64,000 bases of DNA, taken from Pseudopedobacter sp039918235. Its GTDB lineage: Bacteria > Bacteroidota > Bacteroidia > Sphingobacteriales > Sphingobacteriaceae. Where the stretch lies: the NCBI GenBank assembly GCA_039918235.1, contig JBDSHZ010000083.1:3820-67819 (forward strand), in the 5' to 3' direction. The position numbers and the translations under genes were made by a program. Below, in pieces: positions 24,926 to 32,454 of the stretch (within the stretch, counting starts at the first letter, position 1; each line of letters begins with the position of its first letter). The notes below the pieces were generated by a model. That model ran no database searches. It saw nothing but the letters and a program-made list of their open reading frames with translations, and was not told the origin of the DNA.

Positions 24926-26413
24926 TTAATACCTATCATTAAAATCATCTTCCTCATCATCTGCAAACTCCGAACTGAAAAGACTGTTGAACATATCCTT
25001 AAATTCAAAACCTTTTTCTAAGTATCCTTTACTCACTAAAGAGAACTCTGCTAAACCATGCAATACAAATTCCATGTAAAGCAATTGTTGGTTCTCGCTT
25101 ATTCCTTTATGAAACTGTTTTACAATCTGTTTTAAGCCAGGCACTTCGTTCAATATTTTTTTATACTCCTGATCAGAAATATCGTCTAATAAATTCAGGC
25201 TATTTCCGCTTCCAAACCAATTGATGGTTTCGGCGTAAGGATTGTCTTTTTTTGCCTTCTTCATCTTTTCAGGATCAGGAAAGTAAGTTTGTAACAATGT
25301 TTTGATGGCTTTACCGATAAGAATATTTGCCACTTTTGCCGGCCCTTCCAATTCGCCCTCATAAACCAATTCTATTTTTCCGGTTATGGCAGGAATTACG
25401 CCTAAAAAGTCGCTGATTCTTACTGCTGTTGATTTTTCACCATTGATCAGCATCCTACGTTCAGCATGAGAAATTAAATTCTCATAAGCTGAAATGGTTA
25501 AACGGGCAGAAACTCCAGATTTTTTATCAATGTATTCTGAATTTCTGGCTTCAAAAGCAATTTGCTCAATTAAGTCTTTTACCAAACCATCTGCTTCCAC
25601 CACTTTTTGTTCAGGTGTAATTAAGGCTTCTTGTTGGGTGATTTTTCTAGAAATGGCAACCGATTTTGGGTAATGGGTTAAAATCTGGCTTTCAATCCTA
25701 TCTTTTAATGGTGTAACAATTGAACCACGATTGGTGTAATCCTCAGGGTTTGCAGTAAATACAAATTGCACATCTAAAGGCAATCTTAATTTAAATCCTC
25801 TAATCTGAATATCATGTTCCTGCAAAATATTAAACAATGCCACTTGAATTCTGGCCTGTAAATCCGGCAATTCGTTAATCACAAAAATACTTCTGTGCGC
25901 TCTTGGAATCAAACCGAAATGGATCACACGCTCATCAGAGTAATTTAGCTTTTGAGTGGCTGCTTTTATAGGGTCAACATCTCCAATTAAATCGGCAACT
26001 GTAACATCAGGAGTTGCCAACTTCTCGGTGTACCGCTCATTTCTGTGCATCCAAGCAATTGGGGTATCCTCTCCATGAATTTCAATGGCATTTTTCCCGA
26101 ACCAAGAAATTGGATTTAATGGATCGTCATACAATTCAGATCCTTGAATATATGGAACGTATTCATCCAATAAATTCACCATTAAACGGGCAATTCTTGT
26201 TTTTGCCTGCCCTCTTAAACCTAGCAATAAAATATTATGCCTACTTAAAATTGCAGTCTGTAAATCTGGCATTACGGTATCTTCAAAACCTATAATTCCT
26301 TCAAAACCCAAATCTTTATCTTTTAATCTCGTAATCAGATTCTCTCTTAGTTCCTCTTTAATGGAACGACTTTTATATCCTGATTTCTTTAATTCTTTTA
26401 GTGTCTTTATCAT
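24926..26413 (-). CDS. MoxR-type AAA+ ATPase
   Basis: A 495-residue AAA+ protein of the magnesium chelatase/MoxR group. The Walker A is degenerate: LLLGLRGQAKTRIARL, with GQAKT in place of GxGKT. Walker B is IFVINELPDLQARIQ, and sensor 1 lies in VQFVFTANPEDYTNRG. It is followed on the chromosome by a von Willebrand A protein upstream in transcription order, the usual MoxR partner for metal insertion or complex assembly. The ATG at 26413 (MIKTLKEL) is chosen because the upstream ATG at 26422 lies in an interspersed hairpin repeat. The substrate complex is unknown. Confidence 0.88.
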   Translation of the reverse strand: MIKTLKELKKSGYKSRSIKEELRENLITRLKDKDLGFEGIIGFEDTVMPDLQTAILSRHNILLLGLRGQAKTRIARLMVNLLDEYVPYIQGSELYDDPLNPISWFGKNAIEIHGEDTPIAWMHRNERYTEKLATPDVTVADLIGDVDPIKAATQKLNYSDERVIHFGLIPRAHRSIFVINELPDLQARIQVALFNILQEHDIQIRGFKLRLPLDVQFVFTANPEDYTNRGSIVTPLKDRIESQILTHYPKSVAISRKITQQEALITPEQKVVEADGLVKDLIEQIAFEARNSEYIDKKSGVSARLTISAYENLISHAERRMLINGEKSTAVRISDFLGVIPAITGKIELVYEGELEGPAKVANILIGKAIKTLLQTYFPDPEKMKKAKKDNPYAETINWFGSGNSLNLLDDISDQEYKKILNEVPGLKQIVKQFHKGISENQQLLYMEFVLHGLAEFSLVSKGYLEKGFEFKDMFNSLFSSEFADDEEDDFNDRY

Positions 26414-26419
26414 TTGCCT

Positions 26420-26456
26420 CATCCTAAGTCCTTCTCCTTTAGAGAAGGACTTTCTT
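26420..26456. repeat. Hairpin repeat AAGTCCTTCTC/GAGAAGGACTT
   Basis: AAGTCCTTCTC (26426-26436) pairs perfectly with GAGAAGGACTT (26442-26452) across CTTTA. It lies directly upstream of the ATPase start and reads into it as GGATGAGG, giving a spurious extra ATG. It has no T tract on the minus strand, so it is more likely an interspersed repeat than a terminator. Confidence 0.55.
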
Positions 26457-26529
26457 GTATAATTTTTTACTTATTTATGTTTCTCATTTTATGAGCATCT
26501 TCAAATCTGCTCATCATCAAATATTCAAA

Positions 26530-27627
26530 TCATCGAACCGTTTTTCTTCTGTTTTTGATATAATCTTCAAATATGTATTCCCCTAAACCTTTTAAGGAAC
26601 TGTAAAAAGCTCTCCCTCCATTTACTTCAGTAAATTTCCTTACAAACTGCTGTAAATAAGGGTCTTTCGCAATCATAAAAGTAGTGATTGGGATATTCAA
26701 CTTTTTACACTGTGCCGCCATGGTCAGGGTTTTATTGATCACCTTTTTATCCAAGCCCACACTGTTTTTATAATATTTCAAGCCTTCTTTTAAACAGGTA
26801 GGTTTACCATCGGTAATCATAAAAATTTGCTTGTTATGAGTTTTTCTCCTTCTTAAAATGTCTGTTGCCAATTCTAAACCCGCGTAAGTATTGGTATGGT
26901 ATGGGCCAACCTGTAAATAAGGTAAATCTTTAACCGTGATAGGCCAGGCATCGTTTCCGAAAACTACAATATCTAAAGTGTCTTTAGGATATTTGGTATT
27001 AATCAGCTCTGCTAAAGCCATGGCTACTTTTTTGGCCGGAGTAATTCTATCCTCGCCATACAAAATCATGGAATGGGAAATGTCAATCATTAAAACAGTA
27101 GATGTTAGTGTTTTATAATCTCTTTCCTCCACTTCCAAATCTCTTTCGGTCATCATAAAATCACCTATTCCGTGATTAATCTGCGCATTCTGAATGGAAG
27201 CGGTCATGTCAATCTGATCAGAGCTGTCTCCAAACTGATATTCTCTTCTATCCGCATTTTTCTCTTCACCACTCCCACTTTGCGGCGTATTATGATTTCC
27301 CTTTCCTGATTTTTTTAATTTCCCAAAAATTTCTTCCAATGCAGATTGGCGAATGGTCTGCTCTGTTTTAGCGGTGATGTTAAATCCACCTTTCGGTCCA
27401 TCGTCACCTAAATATCCTTTATTCTTTAAGTCTTCGATAAAATCGCCCATCCCATAATCATCTTTAGTGATGTTATGTTGCTTATCCAGCTCGTTCATCC
27501 ATGATAAAGCCTCATTTGCATCACCAGCGGTATAATTCAGTAGTTCTAAAAAAAGCTTCAATAACTCTTCAAAACCACCGTTTGGCAACTCACTGGGCAC
27601 ATACTTTGAAAAACCGTAACCTCTCAT
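26530..27627 (-). CDS. von Willebrand factor A domain protein
   Basis: A 365-residue protein. Residues about 1-110 are helical and unassigned, about 110-150 are Gly/Ser/Asn-rich and probably disordered, and about 175-360 form a VWA domain with the metal-ion site MIDISHSM (DxSxS) and a later MITDGKPT. It is upstream of the MoxR-type ATPase on the same strand with a 116-bp gap that includes a hairpin repeat. MoxR-VWA pairs act as chaperones that insert cofactors or remodel complexes; the client is unknown. The start ATG at 27627 gives MRGYGFSKY. Confidence 0.87.
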   Translation of the reverse strand: MRGYGFSKYVPSELPNGGFEELLKLFLELLNYTAGDANEALSWMNELDKQHNITKDDYGMGDFIEDLKNKGYLGDDGPKGGFNITAKTEQTIRQSALEEIFGKLKKSGKGNHNTPQSGSGEEKNADRREYQFGDSSDQIDMTASIQNAQINHGIGDFMMTERDLEVEERDYKTLTSTVLMIDISHSMILYGEDRITPAKKVAMALAELINTKYPKDTLDIVVFGNDAWPITVKDLPYLQVGPYHTNTYAGLELATDILRRRKTHNKQIFMITDGKPTCLKEGLKYYKNSVGLDKKVINKTLTMAAQCKKLNIPITTFMIAKDPYLQQFVRKFTEVNGGRAFYSSLKGLGEYIFEDYIKNRRKTVR

Positions 27628-27734
27628 CTTCTTATTTTCTTATTTTCTTCATTAGTAACGTATGCATAAAGTTAAAAGTTTGCATAGGCATGAAGGTTTT
27701 ATTTAGGTTAAATTGCTGTCATATTATTTTTCGC

Positions 27735-27830
27735 TATCAGGTGTCGGTTTTTAGTTGCCAGTTGAAAGTTTAGAATTTAGAGTAAAAAGTTTTAAGTGAT
27801 AAGTTTTAAGCAGGAAAATTGTACGTTCCA
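27735..27830. repeat. TTGCCAGTTGAAAGTTT-type word repeat
   Basis: Words such as AGTTGCCAGTTGAAAGTTT and AAGTTTTAAGTGATAAGTTT occupy this stretch. Related words (AGTTGCCAGTTGAGAG) recur at 56461-56490 between atpF and atpH. Together with hairpin copy 3 it fills the 338-bp gap up to the gene at 27966. No other gene was seen. Confidence 0.5.
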
Positions 27831-27837
27831 AAATTAT

Positions 27838-27943
27838 TGGGGCGTTTGAGCGGGCTGTCCGTTATATTCCCGATAAAAAATCGGGAGATACCACTTCCAT
27901 CCCCGCCTGTTTTCGGACAGGCCTAACGCACCTTGCAAATTGC
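27838..27943. repeat. Interspersed hairpin repeat, copy 3
   Basis: The blocks GCGGGCTGTCCGTTATATT, CCCGATAAAAAATCGGGAG, ATACCACTTCCAT and CTAACGCACCTTGCAA follow the order of copy 2. An additional CCTGT/ACAGG hairpin (CCTGTTTTCGGACAGG) is inserted near 27905-27921. It lies directly before the start region of the gene at 27966 and extends that frame upstream artificially. Confidence 0.75.
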
Positions 27944-27965
27944 TCAACAAATCTTAAATTGCATC

Positions 27966-28382
27966 ATGAATAAATTAGTACTGTTTTTAGTTTTCATCAG
28001 CTTTAGTTTTGCTGGTTTCTCTCAGGAAAAAGAAATTAAAACGCTTTTAGAAAAACAGCGTCAAGACTGGAATAAAGGTGACATTCCTGCTTACATGAAC
28101 GGTTATTGGAAATCTGACTCTTTATTGTTTGTGGGCAAAAGCGGTCCAACTTATGGTTGGCAAAAAACATTGGAGAATTACCAAAAAGGTTATCCAGATA
28201 AAGCCGCAATGGGCTATCTAACTTTCGACATTAAAGAGGTAAGAATGATTGACGCTACCCATGGTTTTGTTTTGGGTGCTTGGCATTTAAAAAGAGAAAA
28301 AGATGAACCTCAAGGTTTCTTTACCCTATTTTTAAGAAAGTTTGGGACAGATTGGAAAGTGATAGTAGATCATTCCAGCTAA
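27966..28382 (+). CDS. Secreted SnoaL/NTF2-like (DUF4440-type) protein
   Basis: A 138-residue protein with a clear signal peptide (MNKLVLFLVFISFSFAGFSQ, cleavage after the first 20 or so residues). The rest resembles the NTF2-like DUF4440 group: LEKQRQDWNKGDIPAYMNGYW, then GFFTLFLRKFGTDWKVIVDHSS. Such proteins have no assigned reaction. The ATG at 27966 gives the signal peptide; an upstream TTG frame lies in repeat DNA and is rejected. It is convergent with the fasciclin gene and the two share a terminator. Confidence 0.78.
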   Translation: MNKLVLFLVFISFSFAGFSQEKEIKTLLEKQRQDWNKGDIPAYMNGYWKSDSLLFVGKSGPTYGWQKTLENYQKGYPDKAAMGYLTFDIKEVRMIDATHGFVLGAWHLKREKDEPQGFFTLFLRKFGTDWKVIVDHSS

Positions 28383-28466
28383 TTCAATTCGCTTAAATTA
28401 TGATGTAGTGTTGAAATGCTCTAAAAAATTTAGAATACTGTCTACAAATAAATCAGTTTAAATAAA

Positions 28467-28493
28467 AAAAGACTTCAATTCTTGAAGTCTTTC
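28467..28493. terminator. Bidirectional terminator
   Basis: AAAGACTTCAA (28468-28478) and TTGAAGTCTTT (28482-28492) form an 11-bp stem with a 3-base loop. On the minus strand it is followed by a run of T, which ends the fasciclin gene; on the plus strand it follows the gene at 27966. Confidence 0.8.
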
Positions 28494-28516
28494 CCTATTT
28501 CTAAAAACTTTAAATT

Positions 28517-29068
28517 TTATTTTGGAGTTACTACGCTATCAATCACGTGAATTACTCCATTTTTTTGGTTTACATCAGCAATAGTTACAAAAGCTGTTCC
28601 GCCATTTTCATCCCATAATTTCACTTTTCCGTCTTCCATTGATGCATATAACATTCCACCTTCTACAGTAGTGAAAGCTGCTTTTCCGTTCCCTTTTTTA
28701 ATAGCTTTCATAATATCAGCTGCACTATATTTTCCAGCTAATACATGGTAAGTTAAAATTTTAGTTAAAGTTGCTTTGTTTTCTGGCTTTACCAAAAATG
28801 CTACAGTTCCTTCAGGTAATTTATCAAAAGCTGCATTGGTTGGTGCAAATACTGTGAACGGACCTGCACTTTTTAAAGTTTCTACCAAACCTGCTGCTTT
28901 AACGGCTGCAACTAAAGTAGTGTGATCTTTAGAATTTACTGCATTATCAACGATATCTTTTGTTGAATACATGGCTGCTCCACCCACCATTGGGTTTTTC
29001 TGAGCGTAAGAATTAGATGCAGTTGCGATAGCTACTAAAGCAAATGCTGCGACAATAATTTTTTTCAT
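28517..29068 (-). CDS. Fasciclin domain protein, exported
   Basis: A 183-residue protein with an N-terminal signal peptide (KKIIVAAFALVAIATASNSYA) and one fasciclin (FAS1) domain: AGPFTVFAPTNAAFDKLP near residue 75 and YHVLAGKYSAADI near 110, ending in NGVIHVIDSVVTPK. FAS1 domains mediate adhesion. It is a single-gene unit with a terminator on its 3' side; its partner is unknown. Confidence 0.9.
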   Translation of the reverse strand: MKKIIVAAFALVAIATASNSYAQKNPMVGGAAMYSTKDIVDNAVNSKDHTTLVAAVKAAGLVETLKSAGPFTVFAPTNAAFDKLPEGTVAFLVKPENKATLTKILTYHVLAGKYSAADIMKAIKKGNGKAAFTTVEGGMLYASMEDGKVKLWDENGGTAFVTIADVNQKNGVIHVIDSVVTPK

Positions 29069-29184
29069 TTTTTAGTTTTTCTTTTGTTTGGAGAGACTAA
29101 CGGAGATTAATTCCACTTAGATTTTACAAAATAAAAAATGGCTTACAAAACCCTTACTGTCAGTAATATAAATACTTTATTAAA

Positions 29185-29979
29185 TTAAATCACCTTACGC
29201 TTTCTGATCATTTTTGAGAAGTAACCAGGGAAAAATCTTTTGATATATACAGCAAAAGTTTCTTTACCGCCAATTAAAACTTCCTCTTTATTTTGATCAA
29301 TTGCTTTTAGAATTTTCATTGCACATTCTTCTGCTGTCATTCCCTCTTCCTGATTTTTATCCATCCTTCCATATTTCCCTCCGTCTTCAGTAACAGAATT
29401 AATGGTAATATTGGTTTTGATAAAACCCGGGCAAATGATATTTACAGAAACTCCTTTATCATAAACTTCATAGCGAAGAGATTGGAAATAACCCTCTAAA
29501 GCATGCTTTGAAGCGGAATAAGTACTTCTAAATTGAGTGCCGAATTTCCCCACCAAAGAACTTAATACCACTAAATTTCCACCTCCATTCCCAATCATTT
29601 TTGGCAATATTGCCTTACTTAAGTTTACAGTTCCCCAAAAGTTGATATCCATAATCTTCTGCTCCACCTCGGTAGCAGTTTCTAAAACTTTTGACCGCTG
29701 ACTGATTCCGCCTGCATTAATGAGGATATCAATTTTCCCGTAGATTTTCCACGCTTCATCAGCCTTTAAAAATAGTGACTGACTTTGCTCTAAATCCAAT
29801 GGCAATACATGAACATCTAATGGGTTTTTCTTGCATTGCTGCTTTACTTTGTACAGCACTTCTGCTCTTCGGGAAGAGATAATTATTTTAGCACCTTGGC
29901 CATTTAATTCATAAGCCAATGCTTCTCCAATTCCTGAGGAAGCACCTGTAATCCAAATAATTTTATTTTTAAAATTCAT
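29185..29979 (-). CDS. Short-chain dehydrogenase/reductase
   Basis: A 264-residue classical SDR, an NAD(P)-dependent oxidoreductase. Visible are the cofactor motif ITGASSGIGEAL near residue 10, INAGG near 88, the catalytic Ser in VVLSSLVGKFG and YSASKHA with Tyr and Lys. The C-terminus is basic (FFPGYFSKMIRKRKVI), suggesting membrane association as in some lipid-related SDRs. The start is at the ATG at 29979 (MNFKNKIIWI); the TTG at 30006 gives an unneeded extension. It overlaps the 3' end of hemW by 11 bases. The substrate is unknown. Confidence 0.88.
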   Translation of the reverse strand: MNFKNKIIWITGASSGIGEALAYELNGQGAKIIISSRRAEVLYKVKQQCKKNPLDVHVLPLDLEQSQSLFLKADEAWKIYGKIDILINAGGISQRSKVLETATEVEQKIMDINFWGTVNLSKAILPKMIGNGGGNLVVLSSLVGKFGTQFRSTYSASKHALEGYFQSLRYEVYDKGVSVNIICPGFIKTNITINSVTEDGGKYGRMDKNQEEGMTAEECAMKILKAIDQNKEEVLIGGKETFAVYIKRFFPGYFSKMIRKRKVI

Positions 29980-31108
29980 TTTCTGTAATAAATAATTCTG
30001 AAGCAATTAAATCGGCATACAGCTTCCCAACTGTGGTCAGTTTAAGTTTTTGATCGGCGGAAGCCAACCAGTTTTTATCTAAATACTTCTCGGCGGAAGC
30101 CAGTAATTTTTTCTTAGCATCGCTGTTGAATTCTTTTTCCACTTTTAGCAGATCAATTCCCCACATTGTTCTTAAACTGGTCATCACGTACTCGTTAAAC
30201 TTATTTTCTGTAGTGAGTTTTTCTAATTCAAATGGAATTTTTCCCAAATTTATTTCCGCCAGGTATTTGGCGTTGTTAGCTACGTTCCATTGTCTGCTTT
30301 CTCCATTAAAAGAATGAGCAGATGGACCAATTCCTAAATAGTTTAGGCCTCTCCAATAGTTGGTGTTGTGTTTAGAATACTGCTGTGGTTTAGCGAAATT
30401 AGAAATCTCGTAATGCTCAAAACCGCTTGCTGAAAGTTCTTCTATTAGTACCTGAAACTGCTTTGCACTTTGGGCTTCATTCATCGGTTTTTGTTTCCCG
30501 CTATTTATAAAACTTGCCAAAGCTGTTTGTGGCTCAACCGTCATACTATAAGACGAAATATGCGGAATGCCAAAGTCAATAGTTTTTGCAATATTATGTT
30601 GCCATTTTTGATCTGATAATAAAGGATAGCCATAAATTAAATCTATGGTAATATTCTCTAAGCCGTAATCCTGAGCCCGCTTAATGGCGCTTTCAGCTTC
30701 GGTTGCATGGTGTGCCCTATTCATCCATTTTAAATCTTCATCAAAAAAAGACTGAACACCAATACTTAGACGGTTGATTGCTGTATTTCTCAAATCTTTG
30801 AGATTTTCGATATTCAGGTCATCTGGGTTTGCTTCCAATGTAATTTCAGGATCTTTCGCTACTTCAAAAGTATCTTGAATACTTTCTATCAGTTCAGAAA
30901 TCTCATCGGCACTTAATAAAGAAGGGGTTCCTCCTCCAAAATATATGGTCTCCACAAGTTGATTATCCAAATAACCTTGTTGTAATCTAATCTCCCGATG
31001 AAGACTTGCCAGCATCTCCTCCTTATATTTTAAGGATGTGCTGAAATGAAAATCGCAATAATGGCAAGCCTGCTTGCAAAAAGGAATATGGATGTAAATG
31101 CCTGCCAT
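29969..31108 (-). CDS. hemW: Radical SAM heme chaperone HemW
   Basis: A 379-residue radical SAM protein (formerly called an oxygen-independent coproporphyrinogen oxidase homologue) that binds heme and delivers it to respiratory enzymes. The N-terminus MAGIYIHIPFCKQACHYCDFHFST has the CxxxCxxC iron-sulfur motif. HFST in place of FxRC marks HemW rather than HemN. GGGTPS follows near residue 60. The first codons coincide with the end of the 7.4-kb island, and the coding sequence differs in wobble bases from a displaced copy of the hemW start at 38513-38526. The current promoter lies in the island and is not recognisable. Confidence 0.9.
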   Translation of the reverse strand: MAGIYIHIPFCKQACHYCDFHFSTSLKYKEEMLASLHREIRLQQGYLDNQLVETIYFGGGTPSLLSADEISELIESIQDTFEVAKDPEITLEANPDDLNIENLKDLRNTAINRLSIGVQSFFDEDLKWMNRAHHATEAESAIKRAQDYGLENITIDLIYGYPLLSDQKWQHNIAKTIDFGIPHISSYSMTVEPQTALASFINSGKQKPMNEAQSAKQFQVLIEELSASGFEHYEISNFAKPQQYSKHNTNYWRGLNYLGIGPSAHSFNGESRQWNVANNAKYLAEINLGKIPFELEKLTTENKFNEYVMTSLRTMWGIDLLKVEKEFNSDAKKKLLASAEKYLDKNWLASADQKLKLTTVGKLYADLIASELFITENEF

Positions 31109-31111
31109 GTT
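31101..31111. other. Island end attL (direct repeat CCTGCCATGTT)
   Basis: CCTGCCATGTT is the complement of AACATGGCAGG, which spans the hemW start codon. The identical 11-mer occurs in the same orientation at 38519-38529, and the DNA between is accessory in character. This is the expected footprint of site-specific integration. Confidence 0.6.
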
Positions 31112-31229
31112 TTTAAGAGTATATAATCACGTAAAGAATGGGATAGATTAATGCTATTAACGTGTTGATTATCAATGGTAAAAATGTTTTATTAACTTCC
31201 CTGATTTTTTTATTTTTATCCTATTTTAT

Positions 31230-31284
31230 GTTACTTTTGTTACTCGGGTGTTACTATTCAGATTTAACGAGTAACAAAAGTAAC
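31230..31284. repeat. 17-bp perfect inverted repeat with GTTACT arm-type words
   Basis: GTTACTTTTGTTACTCG (31230-31246) and CGAGTAACAAAAGTAAC (31268-31284) are exact inverted copies 21 bases apart. A further GTTACTA lies between. Two GTTACTT words (38461 and 38472) lie near the other end of the island. The words lie upstream of the integrase remnant and may be arm-type integrase sites. Confidence 0.6.
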
Positions 31285-31304
31285 AAATAAAAATAGCTAA
31301 TATC

Positions 31305-31415
31305 ATGGTAACGATCAGATACAAAAAGCTAAGCACTGGCAAATTTAGTGCTTATTTGGATGTGTATTCCAATACCCCTCAGACAATAACTGTTTTGTTA
31401 AATAACCGCCAATAA
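31305..31415 (+). pseudogene. Remnant of a tyrosine integrase (arm-binding N-terminus)
   Basis: The frame begins MVTIRYKKLSTGKFSAYLDV, like the arm-type DNA-binding domain at the N-terminus of Bacteroidota tyrosine recombinases. Only about 23 integrase-like codons remain. The frame then runs into unrelated DNA and stops at 31415. No catalytic domain (R..HxxR..Y) is found anywhere in the island. The remnant lies about 200 bases inside the island end, reading inward, as expected for the element's own integrase gene. Confidence 0.55.
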
Positions 31416-31447
31416 ATCCTGATACTCCAATAACTAATATCTTTCAT
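31370..31447 (-). pseudogene. Remnant of an NAD(P)-binding epimerase/dehydratase
   Basis: On the minus strand, one base out of frame from an ATG at 31447, the codons read KILVIGVSGFIGGYLTKQLL, then SEGYWNT. This is the Rossmann-fold start of the NAD-dependent epimerase/dehydratase family. A single-base insertion after the second codon breaks the frame, and the fragment ends against the integrase remnant. About 26 codons remain. Confidence 0.5.
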
Positions 31448-31449
31448 AA

Positions 31450-31762
31450 TTAATTTATTTTATGATGTAAAGGTCTTCACAAAAGCAGTGTTGAATCTAA
31501 CCAGATCCGGCTTAGTTGTAGACGAAATCGATTTGTTGAGTCTTTGAGGCTATTACAGGTTATTAGACTGATCATCAATATTTTATTGCCATCTTTTAAA
31601 GAATTTCCTTTGAAGATACCAGTTTTTAGGCTTTTATTCTACACTATAGCTACAAACCATAAAAGACAGTTCTTTAATTAGTATTGTCATAATATTGTTA
31701 AATTTATTTTTAATTCTCTAAATAAGACTTTTTAGTCTAAATTTGAATTATTAAAATAAACA
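31450..31762. other. Intergenic DNA of the island, no intact gene seen
   Basis: Apart from the tetR promoter and operator at its right end, this stretch shows no reading frame or strong repeat. It may be decayed coding DNA from the truncated epimerase gene or its neighbours. Confidence 0.4.
31721..31745 (+). promoter_or_regulatory. tetR promoter with TetR operator
   Basis: AATAAGACTTTTTAGTCT contains the palindrome AGACT-TTTT-AGTCT and is followed by TAAATTTG (31738-31745), a perfect TAnnTTTG box. The same AATAAGAC(C/T)-N4-(A/G)GTCT design occurs before the hydrolase gene at 32421-32438. A TetR dimer would block both promoters. Confidence 0.6.
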
Positions 31763-32368
31763 ATGAACACAAAAGGAAAAGCGGAAAGAACCAAGCAGTT
31801 TATCATTGAGCAATCTGCGCCCATATTCAATTCGAAAGGAATAGCTGGAACGACCATAGATGATATATTGGCGGCCACAAAAATGGCAAAAGGAGGCATA
31901 TACGGAAACTTTGAAAACAAAGAGGCGATATCTATCGCCAGTGTAGATTTTCTTTTCAGCAAAATGTCCGCTAAAGCTTATGCTGTGATGTCAAAAGAAA
32001 AAACAGCGGTTAAAAAGCTGTTTGCTTTCATCGATCTTCGTGAAAACCCTTTAGTTCCATATATCGAAGGCGGATGCCCCATTTTGAATTTAGGTGTAGA
32101 TTCGGATAACACCAATCCAACAGTCAAAAAAAAGGTTAAGGCAATGATTGAAGGCTCAATGACCCTTTTTATTGATATTTTAAAACAGGGTATCGCAAAC
32201 GGAGAATTATCAACTCAACTGAACCCTGAAGAGTATTGTTTAAAAGTACTGGTGATGCTGGAAGGTGCAACATTAGTTTCGCGGGTAACAGATAGTATTA
32301 AGCCGATGCATACAGTCATAAAGATACTTAAATCAGAATTATTATCTTTCGAAATTAAGCAAGCATAG
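31763..32368 (+). CDS. TetR/AcrR family transcriptional regulator
   Basis: A 201-residue regulator with an N-terminal helix-turn-helix: FIIEQSAPIFNSKGIAGTTI, then DDILAATKMAKGGIYGNFENKE, the family recognition block. The C-terminal helical domain binds an unknown ligand; its sequence (VPYIEGGCPILNLGVDSD) resembles the TetR_C subgroup often adjacent to oxidoreductase or hydrolase genes. Matching palindromes lie upstream of this gene and of the next gene (hydrolase), so it most likely represses itself and the hydrolase. Confidence 0.9.
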   Translation: MNTKGKAERTKQFIIEQSAPIFNSKGIAGTTIDDILAATKMAKGGIYGNFENKEAISIASVDFLFSKMSAKAYAVMSKEKTAVKKLFAFIDLRENPLVPYIEGGCPILNLGVDSDNTNPTVKKKVKAMIEGSMTLFIDILKQGIANGELSTQLNPEEYCLKVLVMLEGATLVSRVTDSIKPMHTVIKILKSELLSFEIKQA

Positions 32369-32420
32369 ATAAGTATATGATTTAAAATGACCAAATTAGG
32401 AAAGGTTTTTTTGTAATTAA

Positions 32421-32446
32421 AATAAGACCAAAAGGTCTTTTATAAA
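32421..32446 (+). promoter_or_regulatory. Second TetR operator, hydrolase promoter
   Basis: The palindrome AAGACC-AAAA-GGTCTT covers 32424-32439. A weak -7 box TATAAATG (32441-32448) overlaps its right side. It matches the operator before tetR in arm sequence and spacing. Confidence 0.55.
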
Positions 32447-32454
32447 TGTAAATA

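Noticed and set aside
31230..31284. The 17-bp inverted repeat as insertion-sequence ends
   Set aside because: The arms are 21 bases apart and enclose no gene; a regulatory or integrase site fits better.
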